The notes beneath the pieces are model-generated. The model did not search any database. It worked only from the letters and a program-made list of their open reading frames with translations, and was not told the origin of the DNA. A stretch of DNA of 64,000 nt from Voacanga thouarsii (Eukaryota; Streptophyta; Magnoliopsida; Gentianales; Apocynaceae), in contig JANUWF010001659.1 of NCBI GenBank assembly GCA_026120185.1, forward strand, positions 2,480,001 through 2,544,000. The letters run 5' to 3'. Shown here piece after piece: positions 24,691 through 37,395 of the stretch. The first letter of the stretch is position 1. Every line of letters starts with the position of its first letter. The translations under genes and the position numbers were made by a program.

Positions 24691-26363
24691 CCTTTTGGAA
24701 CCATTCTGTTTCAGCTGGCCCAGTGGTTCAAAGGATTCCTCTTCTGACTTTGACGCATTCTTAAAATACATCATAACTAAATAATAACATATTTTAAGAA
24801 TGCATCCTCATAACGTCTTTATATTATATTTATAATAGAGTTAGAATTTTTGCAAATATACGAACCATTCTTTAAATGAATCCTATGCGTTTTTCTAGCC
24901 CTCACTCCAAGTAGTTGTGATTTGCTATGGAGAGTCATGCCAACGTGGGATTACTCTTCAAGTGACACTCCATCTTGTCTCATCCCTTCTATAGCTACAA
25001 GAAACTAGGTAATTTCATCTTTGTTTGGTTATGGCAGTTATATTCTTCTTCCAATTTGTCAAGGGAGGTCTTTGTAATCAGTGGGAATTTTGTAAATTAG
25101 ATTGCTAGAATTGATTTTGATGGCCACTTGGTTTGGGGAATTTGATTCTTCTTCTTTTTGTTTTGCTAGAATTTGAAAATGCAGAAAAATCCCACAAATA
25201 CTTGAGAACTTTCAATGCCAAGAGAGGATAGTTATTTTTTAATCCTTTTTTAAGATGAATCAAAAGAGTTATAATAATAATAATTAGTATTATTATTATT
25301 ATTATTCAAAATGTTTTTCATTTTTGTCAAAGATGAATTCCTTAGAATGTTTTCAATGCTCAAAGCAAATGGATAAATAGTAGTTCTTCTATATCTATGT
25401 GTAGGCGCGTGCGCAGGTGTAATAATTGAGAATTTGTACGTGCTTTGAAAATTTTGGCTGCTTCAAGGATGCAAACAACTAGAAAGTGTTTCCTGCGTAG
25501 CTATTAGTCTTTGTGATGGCAGTCGAACCTCAAGCTTAAAACACTAGTCTGCCACTGATGATGACATAGTATTTTTTTGGCAGCATCTTTGGTAGACTAT
25601 TTTCACAGCTACTTAGACTGAGGTCAAGAGAAAACACACAGGACGCATTAATGCATCCTACATATTGAGTAGAAAAATGCATCCTACATATTAACTACAA
25701 AAATTCTTACGCTATTATAGATACCCGTTATATGAGAACACATTTCTAAAATACGTTTTTATTTAATTAAATAGTATTCTAAAAATATTTTAAAATTAAA
25801 AAATGAGTGTTTTGAATGACTGGACCCGTTAAAGCAAAATAACCCTAGTCGCTATGGGTGTATGCTACGTGCATCAATATACAGAACTCAAGGGGTAAAA
25901 GTGAGACTAGCTTGAGTTGGCAATCATCAAATGAAAATGGCCCACAACTAGTGTATCTATTTTTGTACTAACTTATATATGATAAAATCCGTTCCAATGC
26001 ATTTCTTTTTAAAAAAAAAGATATTTATACTTCTTTCTTGGGCATTGTGAGAGGATGATATCAATTCGATATGGTATCTCTACCAAATAAAAGGTACTTC
26101 TTGACTAATTGACCAACCTTTTAGCCATGGAATACAAATTTGTGTATTTATATTATCTTTTCATTCTAGTTAATGTGGAGGTTAGTAACATACTATCCAT
26201 AATATCTAATTGAATTGCCTTTGTGCCTTTTTTTAAGTAATAAATTGAGAGAAAAAGGGAGATTATATTAGTCATAATCAACCAAAATGAGGAATTTCCC
26301 CAATTCCTACCCAATAGTCCTCCAAATCTAGAGTACATTGTTAGTTGTTTTGGGACAATTACT
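24691..26363. other. Unassigned DNA with a short perfect hairpin
   Basis: No gene is supported. GCATTCTTAAAATA at 24755-24768 pairs perfectly with TATTTTAAGAATGC at 24790-24803 (21-base loop), a MITE-like hairpin. Related ATGCATCCTACATATT phrases repeat near 25652 and 25677. An (ATT)n tract lies at 25276-25307. The remaining sequence shows nothing I recognise. Confidence 0.5.
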
Positions 26364-26372
26364 TTTTTATAA

Positions 26373-26835
26373 GGCTGGCGATATTGCTAGAGTAATATCC
26401 CTTCTGCCAGTGCAATTTTTATTTTATAGACAAACTTACCTTTCTTTGTCAATTATAAATATTCTTTAAATCTATATCTTATTTAAATTTATCTGACTCC
26501 TCTCTCCTCTTTCTTTCCTATTTCTACTCCTATATAATATTTACTTCTCTCTCTTCTCTCCTACATAATATTTTCTTCTCCCTCCTCTCTCCTCTCTCCT
26601 CTATTACCTATTTCTTCTCTCTCTTCTCACGATTTCCTTCTCTCTTCTTTTTTTCTCTTTTCTCTTTTCTCTCCTCATGGGCCCTCTTTTTTTCTCCCCT
26701 CTTCTCTCTCCCCTCTCTCCTCTCTCACCTGAAAATCTTACTCCTAATTTTCTTTCTCTGGTTTATCACCCTACTTTCCCTCAAGTCATCTTTTGTCTCC
26801 CATTCTCTCTTATATTCATCTTTTGTCCTCTCTCC
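26373..26835 (+). repeat. Left terminal inverted repeat of MULE A
   Basis: The outer part (26373-26610) matches the reverse complement of 50302-50496. The inner part (26600-26835) matches the reverse complement of 38840-39079, including tattacctatttcttctctc, ctcatgggccctctt and tttctttctctggtttatca. It is strongly pyrimidine-rich (CTCT runs) on plus. An AG splice-acceptor-like ttctgcag at 26959-26966 follows the tract. Open frames here are low-complexity chance frames. Confidence 0.9.
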
Positions 26836-27029
26836 TCTCACAATTCCTCTCTCTTCTCTCTTCTCTCACCATCCTTCCCTCTTCTCTCTTCTCTTTTCTC
26901 TCTTTCTTCTGTTTCCCCTCTCTTCCCTCATACGGCTCCATATCCTCTCATGGTTGTTTCTGCAGGGCAATGAAAAAGAGGGAGAAGGAGAAGGAGAATG
27001 AAAAGAGTAGTGATGAGGAAGAGCAAAAA

Positions 27030-27372
27030 AGAAAAAGAATAAGAAGAAACATGATGATTATGTTAATGAAGAGCTAGAGAAGCGTAGTGAAGCTATGGAT
27101 TCTGAACAGAGGAAAAAGAAGAACAAAAAGGAGGAGAAGAAGAAAGAGAAGAAGAAGAAGAACAAGGTAGATGAAAGTGATGAATCTGAGTATTCGAATG
27201 AGAAGAAAGAAAAGGGTTCAGAGAAGAAAAAGAAGGACAAGAAGAAAGAGAAGAAGAAGGCCGAGTCAGATGAAAGTACTGAATATGAGGATGCATAGGA
27301 AGTGAAAGAAAAGGGTACAAAGAAAAAGGATGAAGATAACAAAAAGTACACCAATATAGAACTGTACATTTA
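27030..27372 (+). CDS. Lysine/glutamate-rich protein frame, one internal stop
   Basis: The frame is open from at least 27030 and has a Met at 27095. It encodes a highly charged low-complexity protein (KKKNKKEEKKKEKKKKNK, then VDESDESEYSNEKKEKGSEK, ending ESTEYEDA at 27298). After a TAG it continues in the same frame with similar charged sequence (EVKEKGTKKKDEDNKKY) to a TAA at 27372. No domain is recognised. Charged KKEK/ESDES mixtures occur in nuclear and nucleolar proteins, but this proves nothing. It lies in the left arm of MULE A, divergent from the transposase, with no homologous partner in MULE B. It could be an accessory MULE protein or a captured exon. Low complexity limits confidence. 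Confidence 0.4.
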
Positions 27373-29313
27373 ATTTTGATTATAGCCTCAAAATGTTTAT
27401 GACTATACATCTAATTATCTTTGTAGCCTCCATCATTACTGATCTAGATGAGTTGTTTCTTATTAGCCTAGTTTATCTATTATTACTGCTCTTAATCTAC
27501 TTTAACAGCAGCATGGTTGTTTTTCAATGTGCTTGCTTGTTTGCAAGATGGCCTATTTGTTATAACTTCAAAAGATGACTCTGTGAGTCGCCTGAACACT
27601 AGGGAAGTTTGCTTGTTGATTATTTAGGTTTAAATTTTAAGCTTTTGTGGCCTGACTTGCTTACGCTCAAAGTTTATGCAAATGTACTCATTCTAATTCA
27701 TCAATTTTTTCATCTGTATTTCACAACTTTTTTTTTTTTTGTTTCTTTATTTTCATCTATATTTGTATTTTTCAACTTTTTTTTTTTCATCAATGAAGAT
27801 TCTAATTCGTCAATGAATCCAAGCCTTATTTTTCTTCTCTGGGGAACATGAGACAGAGTATTGGATACTCAAGAGACTTTTCATCACTTCTTTACTGTAT
27901 CATCTCAAGTGCCTTCAAATCATAGTTAATACTACTGCTCAAGTTTTTTCTCATCATTCTCCTTTATTTTTCATTTATCATGTTGGCACTCTCTTCGATT
28001 TTTTGGAATTTCAGCAACAAAGCTTAGCATTCAAAGTTTTACAAACTGCTTAACCACTTTCTATGGTTCTTTATTTAACTTAGCTTCAAACAACTAGAAA
28101 AAAAATTCCAGCTCTCGAACCAGTTTAGGCAAGCAAAATACCCCTCATTTCTCAACAACCAAAACCACACAATATAGCCTCGGTTTCTCCTTCAAACTAC
28201 TTATACTTATAGTTTTTTACCCTCACCAATCCAGCCCCACCTTGAGCTAGGCCAGGGCTAGCTTTCCATTTCCTTTCTCTCTACAAGTCGCGGCTAGCTT
28301 GAAATTAAAGAAACAAAAAAAAAAAAAACAGAAGTACATCTACAACATAAATAGAAATTCAACAATGAAGTTTATGCAGATGCCACAAATGGATTTTCTA
28401 TCCTAACTTTTATATCCTGCAACACAAACAGAGGAGTAGATAAAAGTAAACTAAACTTAAAAGAAGTCATCTAAAAATGCATTTACATATCCTTAGAAAA
28501 TGATGTAAAAACCTGAAGTACAACTAATCCAATTTGGTAACTCATAGACTTACTTTGAAATTACATCACTCTAGCACTAAAGACATTTTCTCTTTAACTA
28601 TGGCAGACATCTGAAACCCTTTAACTAATTTAAATGATGGCAAGAAGAAAATCCACACTTCATCTAATTATTATTTTATGAACCAAATCTAATTATTATT
28701 CATACGAATAACGATAGAAACCAAATCTCATACAATATTCCTTGACAAAAATGGTTGTGAATATGAGAAAAAGAAAAAGAAAGTGGATACAAACTTAAGT
28801 TAATGCCTAAAGTCTCTTCGTATTTTCCTTTAAAGATAAAAGTCTACCAATGCTAGCTCTTGAGCCCTATGGACATGCTTCCTCCTATCTCTTCCAAGCT
28901 TCAGGGACAATGCTGCTAGAGTAGAGGTGCATATCAGTTCATTCTTCAAGATAACAACAACATCATCTAGAGTAGAATAAACACAATCTTGAAATCAACA
29001 AAAATGTAGTCAATTACAAAGATATATAAAAGGCTATAAGTCAAAGAAGTACCTCCAACTGAAATCAATATCCTCAACACAAACTGTTCAAAGATAAATT
29101 GACAAGTCAATTCTAAATAATCCCAAGTTAGATAAGATACCATAAGCATATCATATCAAAGAGTGTAATCACACACAACCAAAGAGACACACCAACCAAG
29201 CATCAAACAAACAAGATATAATGCAAAAAATATAAAAAAAAAGAATAGTTAAATTATAGAAAGAATGTTTTCAAAGAGCAAATATTTAATTTACATATTA
29301 ATTTAATGAATTT
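27373..29313. other. Non-coding interior of MULE A, left
   Basis: No gene is supported. T-rich runs (27730-27790) and an A-rich run (28313-28329) are present. Short open frames here have no recognisable content. It separates the charged frame from the 3' end of the transposase and may hold the transposase 3' region and intergenic space. Confidence 0.6.
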
Positions 29314-30466
29314 TTAATTCCAAAAAGTGTCTTCACTTGGACTTGGCATCATATTCAAATCAAGCACATTCATTGATCTTGTATCATTAAGTAAATTTGA
29401 GACTTGATTCACCTGTAAAGCACTTGATTCATCTATATTTATGTTACCACAAAACACATTACTTTGCTGAGTTCTACGCCTTAGAGATGCTTCTACAATC
29501 TCAAATTGTGAAGGATCTTGTCTAGTTGAATTTGATCCCTTTCTTTTTCTTCCCATCAATGGCCTTCTTTTACCACATTGTATATTTGGTTCAAAACATA
29601 AAGGGCGACCTTCATCAATAAGGTGAGAAATTTTCTCTCGAGCATCTTCTTTATCAATGATAGGCCATTCCTGATACTTTTCCTACAACTCTACAAGTAA
29701 TCCTTGCATTGCATAATTTTCATTAGATGAGATGTCATTTATAAAAAGTGAATACCTTGTATCAATGTGCCATTGGTGATGTATAGTTTCAAGAGGTATT
29801 ATCTTATTTTTCCAACCATACATCATTTGTGCACAGGGTAATCCCATAGTTGCCACAAATTTACCACTGCATATTACTTGCATAATGTGCTTGGTAGCCA
29901 TTTCATATTGCTTGACCAACTCTTTCAAGGCAAAAAATGATACTCGAGTTGCAACATCTCTGAAAAACAGATTATTACATTGATGAAGAATTCAGAGCCT
30001 TTCGCTTTCCAACTGAGTTTTTATTTCTTGAACTTCATTTAAAATCAAAAGACTCATTTTTTTTTTTTACTGTTCGAATATCTCCAGTTGAAACTAACAA
30101 ATACTTCTTGAGTTTTGAGTGTTCTCCTTCAGCTCTTGATAAAGCACAATTTCCAAAATGTAGAATTTTTTCTGTCAATGCATCAACAAAGTACTCTTAA
30201 TATGGAAGCCAAGTCCTTCAGAGATAATTCAAAATATTATTCTTTTCTGAATATCTCAATTCAATATCTTACCAAGCATCCTTATAAGCTTCTTCTGTTG
30301 GAGAATATACGACCTTATTCCAAGCTAATACAAATTCATCCCAATCTTCTTTCTTTTCAAAATGAGACTTGCAATTAGAAACTATATTTTTTTCAATATG
30401 CCAAACACACAACAAATTTGCAGCTATAGGAAATATCACTTGAATAGCTTTCATCAATGCTAATTC

Positions 30467-32231
30467 TGTTAGTGTTGTGCCCTAGAGGCAATCACTTATA
30501 CGTTATCTATTACACATTTTATTTTATAAAATGCATTATTTATCTTACAGTTTCTTTTGATTACTTTTAAGTAATACAACTATTCGATAAAGTCCCTAGT
30601 ACAAAACTATGTAAAGGAATTCATGATAGAGATCATGATACGAGATTCCTACTACACTGTATAATGCTAGTACTTAAATAGTCTCTAGTCATAGTATTAA
30701 TGAGACAGGACATCATTAATGCGTTAAGACTTTCTGATTTGATCAGGTAGTGATTCTCATATCCGTGAGTATTGAGATACTCAAAGTTAACATGTGGATG
30801 CTTGTTAGTGGAACAAGTTCATTGGATGACCTAGCTATGAGATAATCACATGGATAACTATTTAGTGCCAGTGATATAATCTTAATATAGCAAACATGCA
30901 AGTATCCTTAGACTTGAGATCTCCAAAGTACTTTATTTTCTAAGCCTTATGCTTTGATTCCAATCTCCAGAGCTCAATCGAGGACCGCCTATGAGATGGA
31001 TATTGGGTACATTATGGGGTAAATAAAAGTAGTTGAGAGGGTCAATAAAGGATTCACCACTCCTAATAGGAGGGACGAATATTTCACGGCCACTTATAGA
31101 AATTACTACTCGAGAAGTCCTTGGCCAAGGCATATGTGTATTGGAAACAGTTCCAATTGATACACATCTAGAGTAGTGGGTTCCTGGTACAAGTATAATT
31201 ATATTTGGATCAGAATTAATATATATTCTGGATGGAGTTGGCACTAATTCCGTACTCTAGACCGAATGAGATATTGTATGGTAGAATAAGTTAATTGCAC
31301 TGTAGTTTGTTATTGAAGGGTTCATGTCAAACTACTTGACTTCCTAGAGTTTTGGGTGGTCTTGATGTATTGCTAGATACCGCTCATGATATGGGAATAT
31401 GGGTTTATTAATTGATGAATTAATAACCAATCCTGATTAATTCTAATTAATTAAGGATTATTAATCTCAAAGACATTTGGATAATTCATATTCACTACCA
31501 ATTGACCGAGAAACCTAATAGGTCACACACAAAAGAGGAATATATACTCAAGATGTTATTTGATAACATTGTGGGGTTTATTGCGAGAAAGAGAAGTTGA
31601 TGTGGCCAAATTATAATTAGTTATAATTTATAGGCCAGTTTGTAAATCTGAGAATTTGATGGATTCCAATTACAATTGGAGAATTGCAATTGTTTGTTTG
31701 GAATTCTCAAATGGTTTTAATGTTGAGGTTTTTCGGGTAACCCAAGAGGCACACATGAAACAAAATAACATAAAACCAAATGGCACATAAGAGGATAAAG
31801 ATATGATCTTTTGTTCTCTTCACTCTTTCTCTTTCGTGAGCTTCTTCAAGGAGAACACAACCCTTTTTCTTCTTCTTTCTTTGGTTTTTGTTTAACAAGA
31901 AATACCCCAGCCACCATTGTTATTTTCTACTAGCACAAAAAATCTTGGTACTTGAGTGTATCCTCTGTGTGGATTTCTATTAGAGATAATCACACACTGT
32001 GATTATAGTGGTTGGATATTCAACTCTCGTGGTGATTCTTCAAGAGGAATGCTGGATCGCGCCACAATTATCATACTTGAAGAAGGAAAGTTTTGTTTTC
32101 CACACAAACAAAGAAAGGTAAAAGTTATTATCTTTTTTTTTTCTATATATATGTCTTGTTTTTCATACATATGCGGATCCTGTGATGGTATCTCATTCTT
32201 ATTCTTCTGCTGTGCTATATATATGATATGC
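30467..32231 (+). repeat. 5' LTR of Angela-like copia, 3' end missing
   Basis: TGTTAGTGTTGTGCCCTAGA at the start matches 34677. The end, which in the right LTR reads gtgagatacccaaca, is absent. Instead a 36-base phrase of the LTR (32173-32208) is repeated 57 bases further (32230-32265), after which integrase code begins. So the junction carries a short tandem duplication next to the deletion. Confidence 0.92.
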
Positions 32232-32265
32232 GGATCCTGTGATGGTATCTTGTTCTTATTCTTAC

Positions 32266-34663
32266 ACAAGCTTAGTAACTTAGGGTCATTTGATTATGAA
32301 TTATATGGCACATGCGAGTCTTGTTTACTAGGTAAAATGGCTAAAACTCCTTTTTCAGGAAAAGGAGGACGGGCTAATGAGTTATTAGAACTCATACATT
32401 CTTATGTATGTGGCCCAATGTCAATACAAGTAAGAGGAGGTTATAACTATTTCATAACCTTTATCGACGATTTCTCACGATATGGGTATTTGTATTTAAT
32501 GAAATACAAGTCTGAGGCCTTTAAAAAGTTTAAAGACTTCAACAATAAAATAAAGAAACAACTTGGCAAAAGTATTAAGACCCTAAGATCTAATCGAGGA
32601 AGAGAATACTTGAGCCAAGAATTTTTTAGTTATCTTAGAGATAATGGGATATTATCTCAATGGACTCCACCACATACACCTCAACATAATGGTGTATCTG
32701 AGAGAAGGAATCGAACCCTTTTAGACATGGTACGGACCATGATGGCCTCTGTAGACCTACCAAAATCGTTTTGGGGATATGCACTAGAGACTTCTGTTTA
32801 TATATTAAACAGGGTTCCGACAAAATTGTTTGATTCTACCCCATTTGAGATGTTCTTTGGTAAGAAACCAAAGTTATCTCACTTGCGAGTATGGGGTTGT
32901 CCTACCTTTGTCAAAAGGCCACAGTCAGACAAACTTGATAGTAAGTCTGACAAGTGTTTGTTTGTGGGATATCCAAAAAAATCTTTTGAATATTACTTCT
33001 ACCTACCCTCTGAAAACAAAGTGTTTATTTCGAAGCATGTCGTCTTCTTAGAGAAGGAGCACATGCTCAAAGAGGACAGTAGGAGTAAAATTAAACTTAG
33101 TGAAGTTCAAGAAGATCAAACAAATAAGGATCAACCGTTTGATCCCTCATCTATTGAGAGAATAGATGAACCTTCGACTACACAAGAACCTCGTAGGTCT
33201 AGTAGGATACATGTGGCACCTAAGAGATATGGATTTCGCATCAATGACCACAAAAACGTATTGCTGATTAATAAAGATGAACCTACTACCTACAAGGTTG
33301 TTCTGAACAGTTCAAAATCTAGCAAATGGCTTGAGGCCATGAAGTCAGAAATGGATTCCATGTACGACAATCAAGTATGGACTTTGGTTAATCCACCCAA
33401 ATGAATTAAACATATTAGGTGCAAATGGATTTTCAAGTAGAAAACGGACATGGATGATAACGTAGTTACCTATAAAGCACGACTAGTGGCAAAAGGTTAT
33501 CGTCAACAACATGGTATTGACTATGACAAAACTTTCTCGCCAGTGACCATGTTAAAATCCATCAGAATACTCCTAGCCATTGCTGCTCATTATGATTATG
33601 AGATTTCGCAAATGGATGTGAAAACAGCTTTCCTAAATGGAAATCTGACTGAAGAAGTGTATATGATACAACCTGAGAGTTTTATATCTAGTGATGGCAC
33701 GAAGGTGTATAAGCTGCAAAGGTCCATTTATGGACTTAAGCAAGCTTCTAGGAGTTGGAACATCCGTTTTGATGAAACAATCAAAGAGTTTGGTTTCATT
33801 CAAAACATGAATGAGCCTTGTGTATACAAGAAGGTTAGTAGGAGCGCAATCGTTTTCTTATTGCTTTATGTAGATGACATATTGCTAATAGGAAACCATA
33901 TACCTGTCTTACAAATGGTTAAACTTTGGTTGTCCAAACAATTCTCCATGAAAGATCTTGGAGAAGCAACCTATATTCTTGGAATAAGGATCTATAAAGA
34001 TATATCTAAAAGGTTGCTAGGTCTTTCCCAATCTACATACATAGAAAAAGTACTAAAGAGGTTTAGCATGGATCAATCCAAAAAGGAATTCTTACCCATG
34101 TCACATGGTGTAAGCCTTTCAAAGTCAATGTCTCCCAAGACATAAGTTAAAAGGGATCACTTGAGTAAGATTACATATGCTTCGGCAGTTAGATCTATCA
34201 TGTACGCTATGATATGTATTAGGCTCGATATATCTTATGCTCTCAGTTTGACGAGTAGATACCAATCTGACCCTGGTAAGGGTCATTGGGCGACTGTGAA
34301 GAATATCCTTAAGTACTTACGAATGACTAAGGATGTATTCTTAGTATATGGAGAAGGTGATTTGAAAATAAATGGGTATACTGATGCCAGTTTTCAATCT
34401 GATAAAGATAATTTCAAATCACATTCAGGCTACATGTTTACATTGTGCGGAGGGGTAATAAGTTGAAAGAGTTCCAAATAAGAGATTATTGCCGACTTTA
34501 CGACATAAGATGCATCCATAGCCGCTTCTAAAGCAGCTAAAGATAGAGAGAGTTCCCACGAATGAGAACATAGCTGACCCGCTTACAAAAGTACTATCCC
34601 AAAAGAAACATAATTGTCATGTTGAGTCATTCGGTATTAGATACATGAATGATTGGCTCTAGT
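32266..34663 (+). pseudogene. Angela-like copia pol: integrase, RT, RNase H
   Basis: One frame (to 33404) holds a zinc-region remnant (CESCLLGKMAKTPFSGKGGR), then the integrase core. LIHSYVCGPM has Tyr where the first catalytic Asp is usual. LRSNRGREYLS has Asn at the second Asp and Arg at the second Gly. NGVSERRNRTLLDMVRTMM keeps the Glu region. LSHLRVWGCPTFVKRPQSDK and the RT N-terminus follow. After a stop at 33404 RT continues (33450-34145) with YKARLVAKGYRQQHGIDYDK, SQMDVKTAFLNGNLTEEVYM and YVDDILLIGN. RNase H (34161-34660) shows YTDASFQSD, and between AASKAAKD and RVPTNENIADPLTK about one helix length is missing. The altered integrase residues and stops make it inactive. Confidence 0.95.
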
Positions 34664-34664
34664 G

Positions 34665-34676
34665 CAAGTGGGAGTT
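34665..34676 (+). other. Polypurine tract of Angela-like copia
   Basis: caagtgggagtt directly before the 3' LTR start TGTTAG at 34677 is the usual copia plus-strand primer form. Confidence 0.8.
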
Positions 34677-36478
34677 TGTTAGTGTTGTGCCCTAGAGACA
34701 ATCACTTATACGTTGTATATGACACATTTTATTTTATAAAATGCATTATTTATCTTACAGTTTCTTTTGATTACTTTTAAGTAATACAACTATTCGATAA
34801 AGTCCCTAGTACAAAACTATGTAAAGGAATTCATGATAGAGATCATGATACGAGATTCCTACTACACTGTATAATGCTAGTACTTAAATAGTCCCTAGTC
34901 ATAGTATTAATGAGACAGGACATCATTAATGCGTTAAAACTAGCATGTGTTAAGACTTCCTGATTTGATCAGGCGGTGGTTCTCATATCCGTGAGTATTG
35001 AGATACTCAAAGTTAACACGTAAATGCTTGTTAGTAGAATAAGTTCATTGGATGACCTAGCTATGAGATAATCACATGGATAACTATTTAGTGCCAGTGA
35101 TATAATCTCAATATAGCAAACATGCAAGTATCCTTAGACTTGAGATCTCCAAAATACTTTGTTTTCTAAGCCTTGTGCTTTGATTCCAATTTCTGGAGCT
35201 CGATCGAGGGCCACCTATGAGATGGATATTGGGTACATTGTGAGGTAAACAAAAGTAGTTGAGAAGATCAATAAAGGATTCACCACTCCTAATAGTAGGG
35301 GTGAATATCTCACAACCACTTATAGGAATTACTACTCGAGAAGTCTTTGGCCAATGCGTATGTGTATTGGAAACAGTTCCAATTGATACACATCTAGAGT
35401 AGTGGGTTCCTAGTACAAGTATAATTATATTTGGGTCAGAATTAATATATATTATGGAGGGAGTTGGAACTAATTCCGTACTCTAGACCGAATGAGATAT
35501 TGTATGGTGAAAGGAGTTAATTGCACTGTAGTTTGTTATTGAAGAGTTCATGTCAAACCACTTGACTTCTTGGATTCTTGGGTGGTCATGATGTGTTGCT
35601 AGATACCGCTCATAATTTGGGAATATGGGTTTATTAATTGATGAATTAATAAATTAATCCTGATTAATTCTAATTAATTAAGAATTATTAATCTCAAAGA
35701 TATTTGGATTAATTCATGTTCGCTACCAATTGACCGGGAAACCTAATAGGCCACACACAAAAGAGAAATATATACTCAAGATGTTATTTGATAATATAGT
35801 GGGGTTTATTGCAGGAAAGAGAAGTTGATGTGGCCAAATTATAATTAGTTATAATTTATGGACCAATTTGTAAGTATGAGAATTTGATGGGTTCTAATTG
35901 CAATTGGAAAATTATACTTGTTTGTTTGGAATTCTCAGATGGTTTTAATGTTGAGGTTTTTCGGGTAATCCAAGAGGCACACATGAAACAAAACAATATA
36001 AAACCAAAGGGCACACAAGAGGATAAAGATATGATCTTTTATTCTCTTCACTCTCTCTCTTTCGTGAGCTTCTTCAATGAGAATACAACCCTTCTTCTTC
36101 TTCTTTCTCTGGTTTTTGTTTAACAAGAAAAACCTCAGCCACCATTATTGTTTTCTGCTAGCACAGAAAATCTTGGTGCTTGATTGTATCCTCTGTGTGG
36201 ATTTCTGTTAGAGATAATTACATATTGTGATTATAGTAGTTGGATATTCAACTCTCGTGGTGATTCTTCAAGAGGATTGCTAGATTGCGCCACAATTATC
36301 ATACTTGAAGAAGGAAAGTTTTGTTTTCCACACAAACAAAGAAAGGTAAAAGTTGTTATCTTTGTTTTTTTGTTTTCTATATATATGTCTTGTTTTCCAC
36401 ACATATGTGGAGCCTGGGATGGTATCTCGTTCTTATTCTTTCACTGCGCTGTATATGATACGCGTGAGATACCCAACA
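34677..36478 (+). repeat. 3' LTR of Angela-like copia
   Basis: 1802 bp from TGTTAGTGTTGTGCCC to GAGATACCCAACA. It is the most complete LTR of this family in the window and serves as the reference for the solo LTRs. The charged open frame at 36433-37047 minus begins inside it only by chance. Its real content is the transposase beyond 36479. Confidence 0.95.
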
Positions 36479-37395
36479 AATTCTCTATCAGTGACAATGA
36501 CAAAGGGTTGATGCTCTAAACCAAGAATTTTACTAAATGCACTTAATGCCCATTCATAGTCTTTAAGCCCTTCATTCCTCAAAAAAATAAAGCACGAACA
36601 AAATGAGGTGTTGAAACTTATAATTCCAATTATTTGATGCAAAGGCATTTTATACATGTTGGTTTTATATGTGCAATCCATAACAAACACAGTTGAATAA
36701 CTTCTACTCAATTTGATGGACATAGGATGAGCAAAGAATATGTGAGTTAAATGGCCCTTTTCATTTTGCTTGAAATCAAATGTAAATCCAGCCTTACCCA
36801 GTTCTTCAAATAAAACTTGAATTATAGACCGTTCATGGAGGCATTCTTTGGCAATTTTTTGTTTCATATTATCTATGTTTCTTACCACCACTTGAAGACT
36901 CAGATTCTTTTGACAAAGAGATGAAAGAATTTGTTGAGGTGCAACATCAGATTTGGTCATTTTATCAATACTTGCAATATCTTCTTTCAATAAAACAAGA
37001 GCTCTAGGGTGCCCAGACAAATCTCCAGAAGCTTCATGATTATGCATATTATTTTGAATTGCAATTTTCCAAAACCCATCTTCTTATCTCTTACCTTGAA
37101 TTTTGAATGGACAATTGATAAGGCGAGTGCTTGTATTCCTCTATCACTGTTCAATAGGAATCTTAAGCCTGTCACGATATTGGCCTCCTCGATCACAAGC
37201 ATCTATAACATACTTGTCTTTTCTTGAACTTTTGATTGACAGAATATAGCCTTGATCAACATAAATTTTTTTTATACTATTTACAATGTCATCTCGACTT
37301 TCAAATCTAGTATCAAGTAGTTGAAGCTCGTTCCCATGATTAGCTAATCTTTGTTGATCATTCATATCTATAATTAACAAAAAGATATTTGTCAA

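Larger units (their letters stand above)
30467..36478 (+). mobile_element. Angela/BARE-like copia element, internally deleted
   Basis: LTRs at 30467-32231 (3' end lost) and 34677-36478 (1802 bp) and the exact duplication AATTC (30462-30466 and 36479-36483) define it. Polymerase motifs such as YGLKQASRSWNIRFDETI and FLLLYVDDILLIGN and the very long LTRs fit the Angela lineage. Primer site, gag and protease are deleted, and the internal region starts in the middle of the integrase zinc region. It sits inside the transposase gene of MULE A on the opposite strand. Its LTR family accounts for the solo or truncated LTRs at 10211, 17605 and 54975. Confidence 0.96.
29314..37395 (-). pseudogene. FAR1-related MULE transposase, split by copia
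   Basis: Read right to left. A FAR1 DNA-binding domain lies at 37330-37190 (FESRDDIVNSIKKIYVDQGY, IKSSRKDKYVIDACDRGGQY). After a frame change comes MHNHEASGDLSGHPRAL (37047 down). The MULE catalytic core follows with VFVMDCTYKTNMYKMPLHQI (about 36690-36630; first Asp) and QPFVIVTDRE (second Asp) at 36515-36485. The copia at 30467-36478 interrupts here. After its removal the frame goes on as LALMKAIQVIFPIAANLL and CVWHIEKNIVSNCKSHFEKK (30460-30350). The C-terminus (29928-29314) has CSGKFVATMGLPCAQMMYGW, a SWIM-like finger lacking one Cys and with His changed to Gln, and the tail MGRKRKGSNSTRQDPSQFE. It would excise and insert MULE A. It is dead. Confidence 0.92.

Noticed and set aside
26677..27410. 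Serine/leucine/phenylalanine-rich frames up to 105 codons
   Set aside because: They are translations of the CT-rich TIR and of the antisense of the charged frame, low complexity only.
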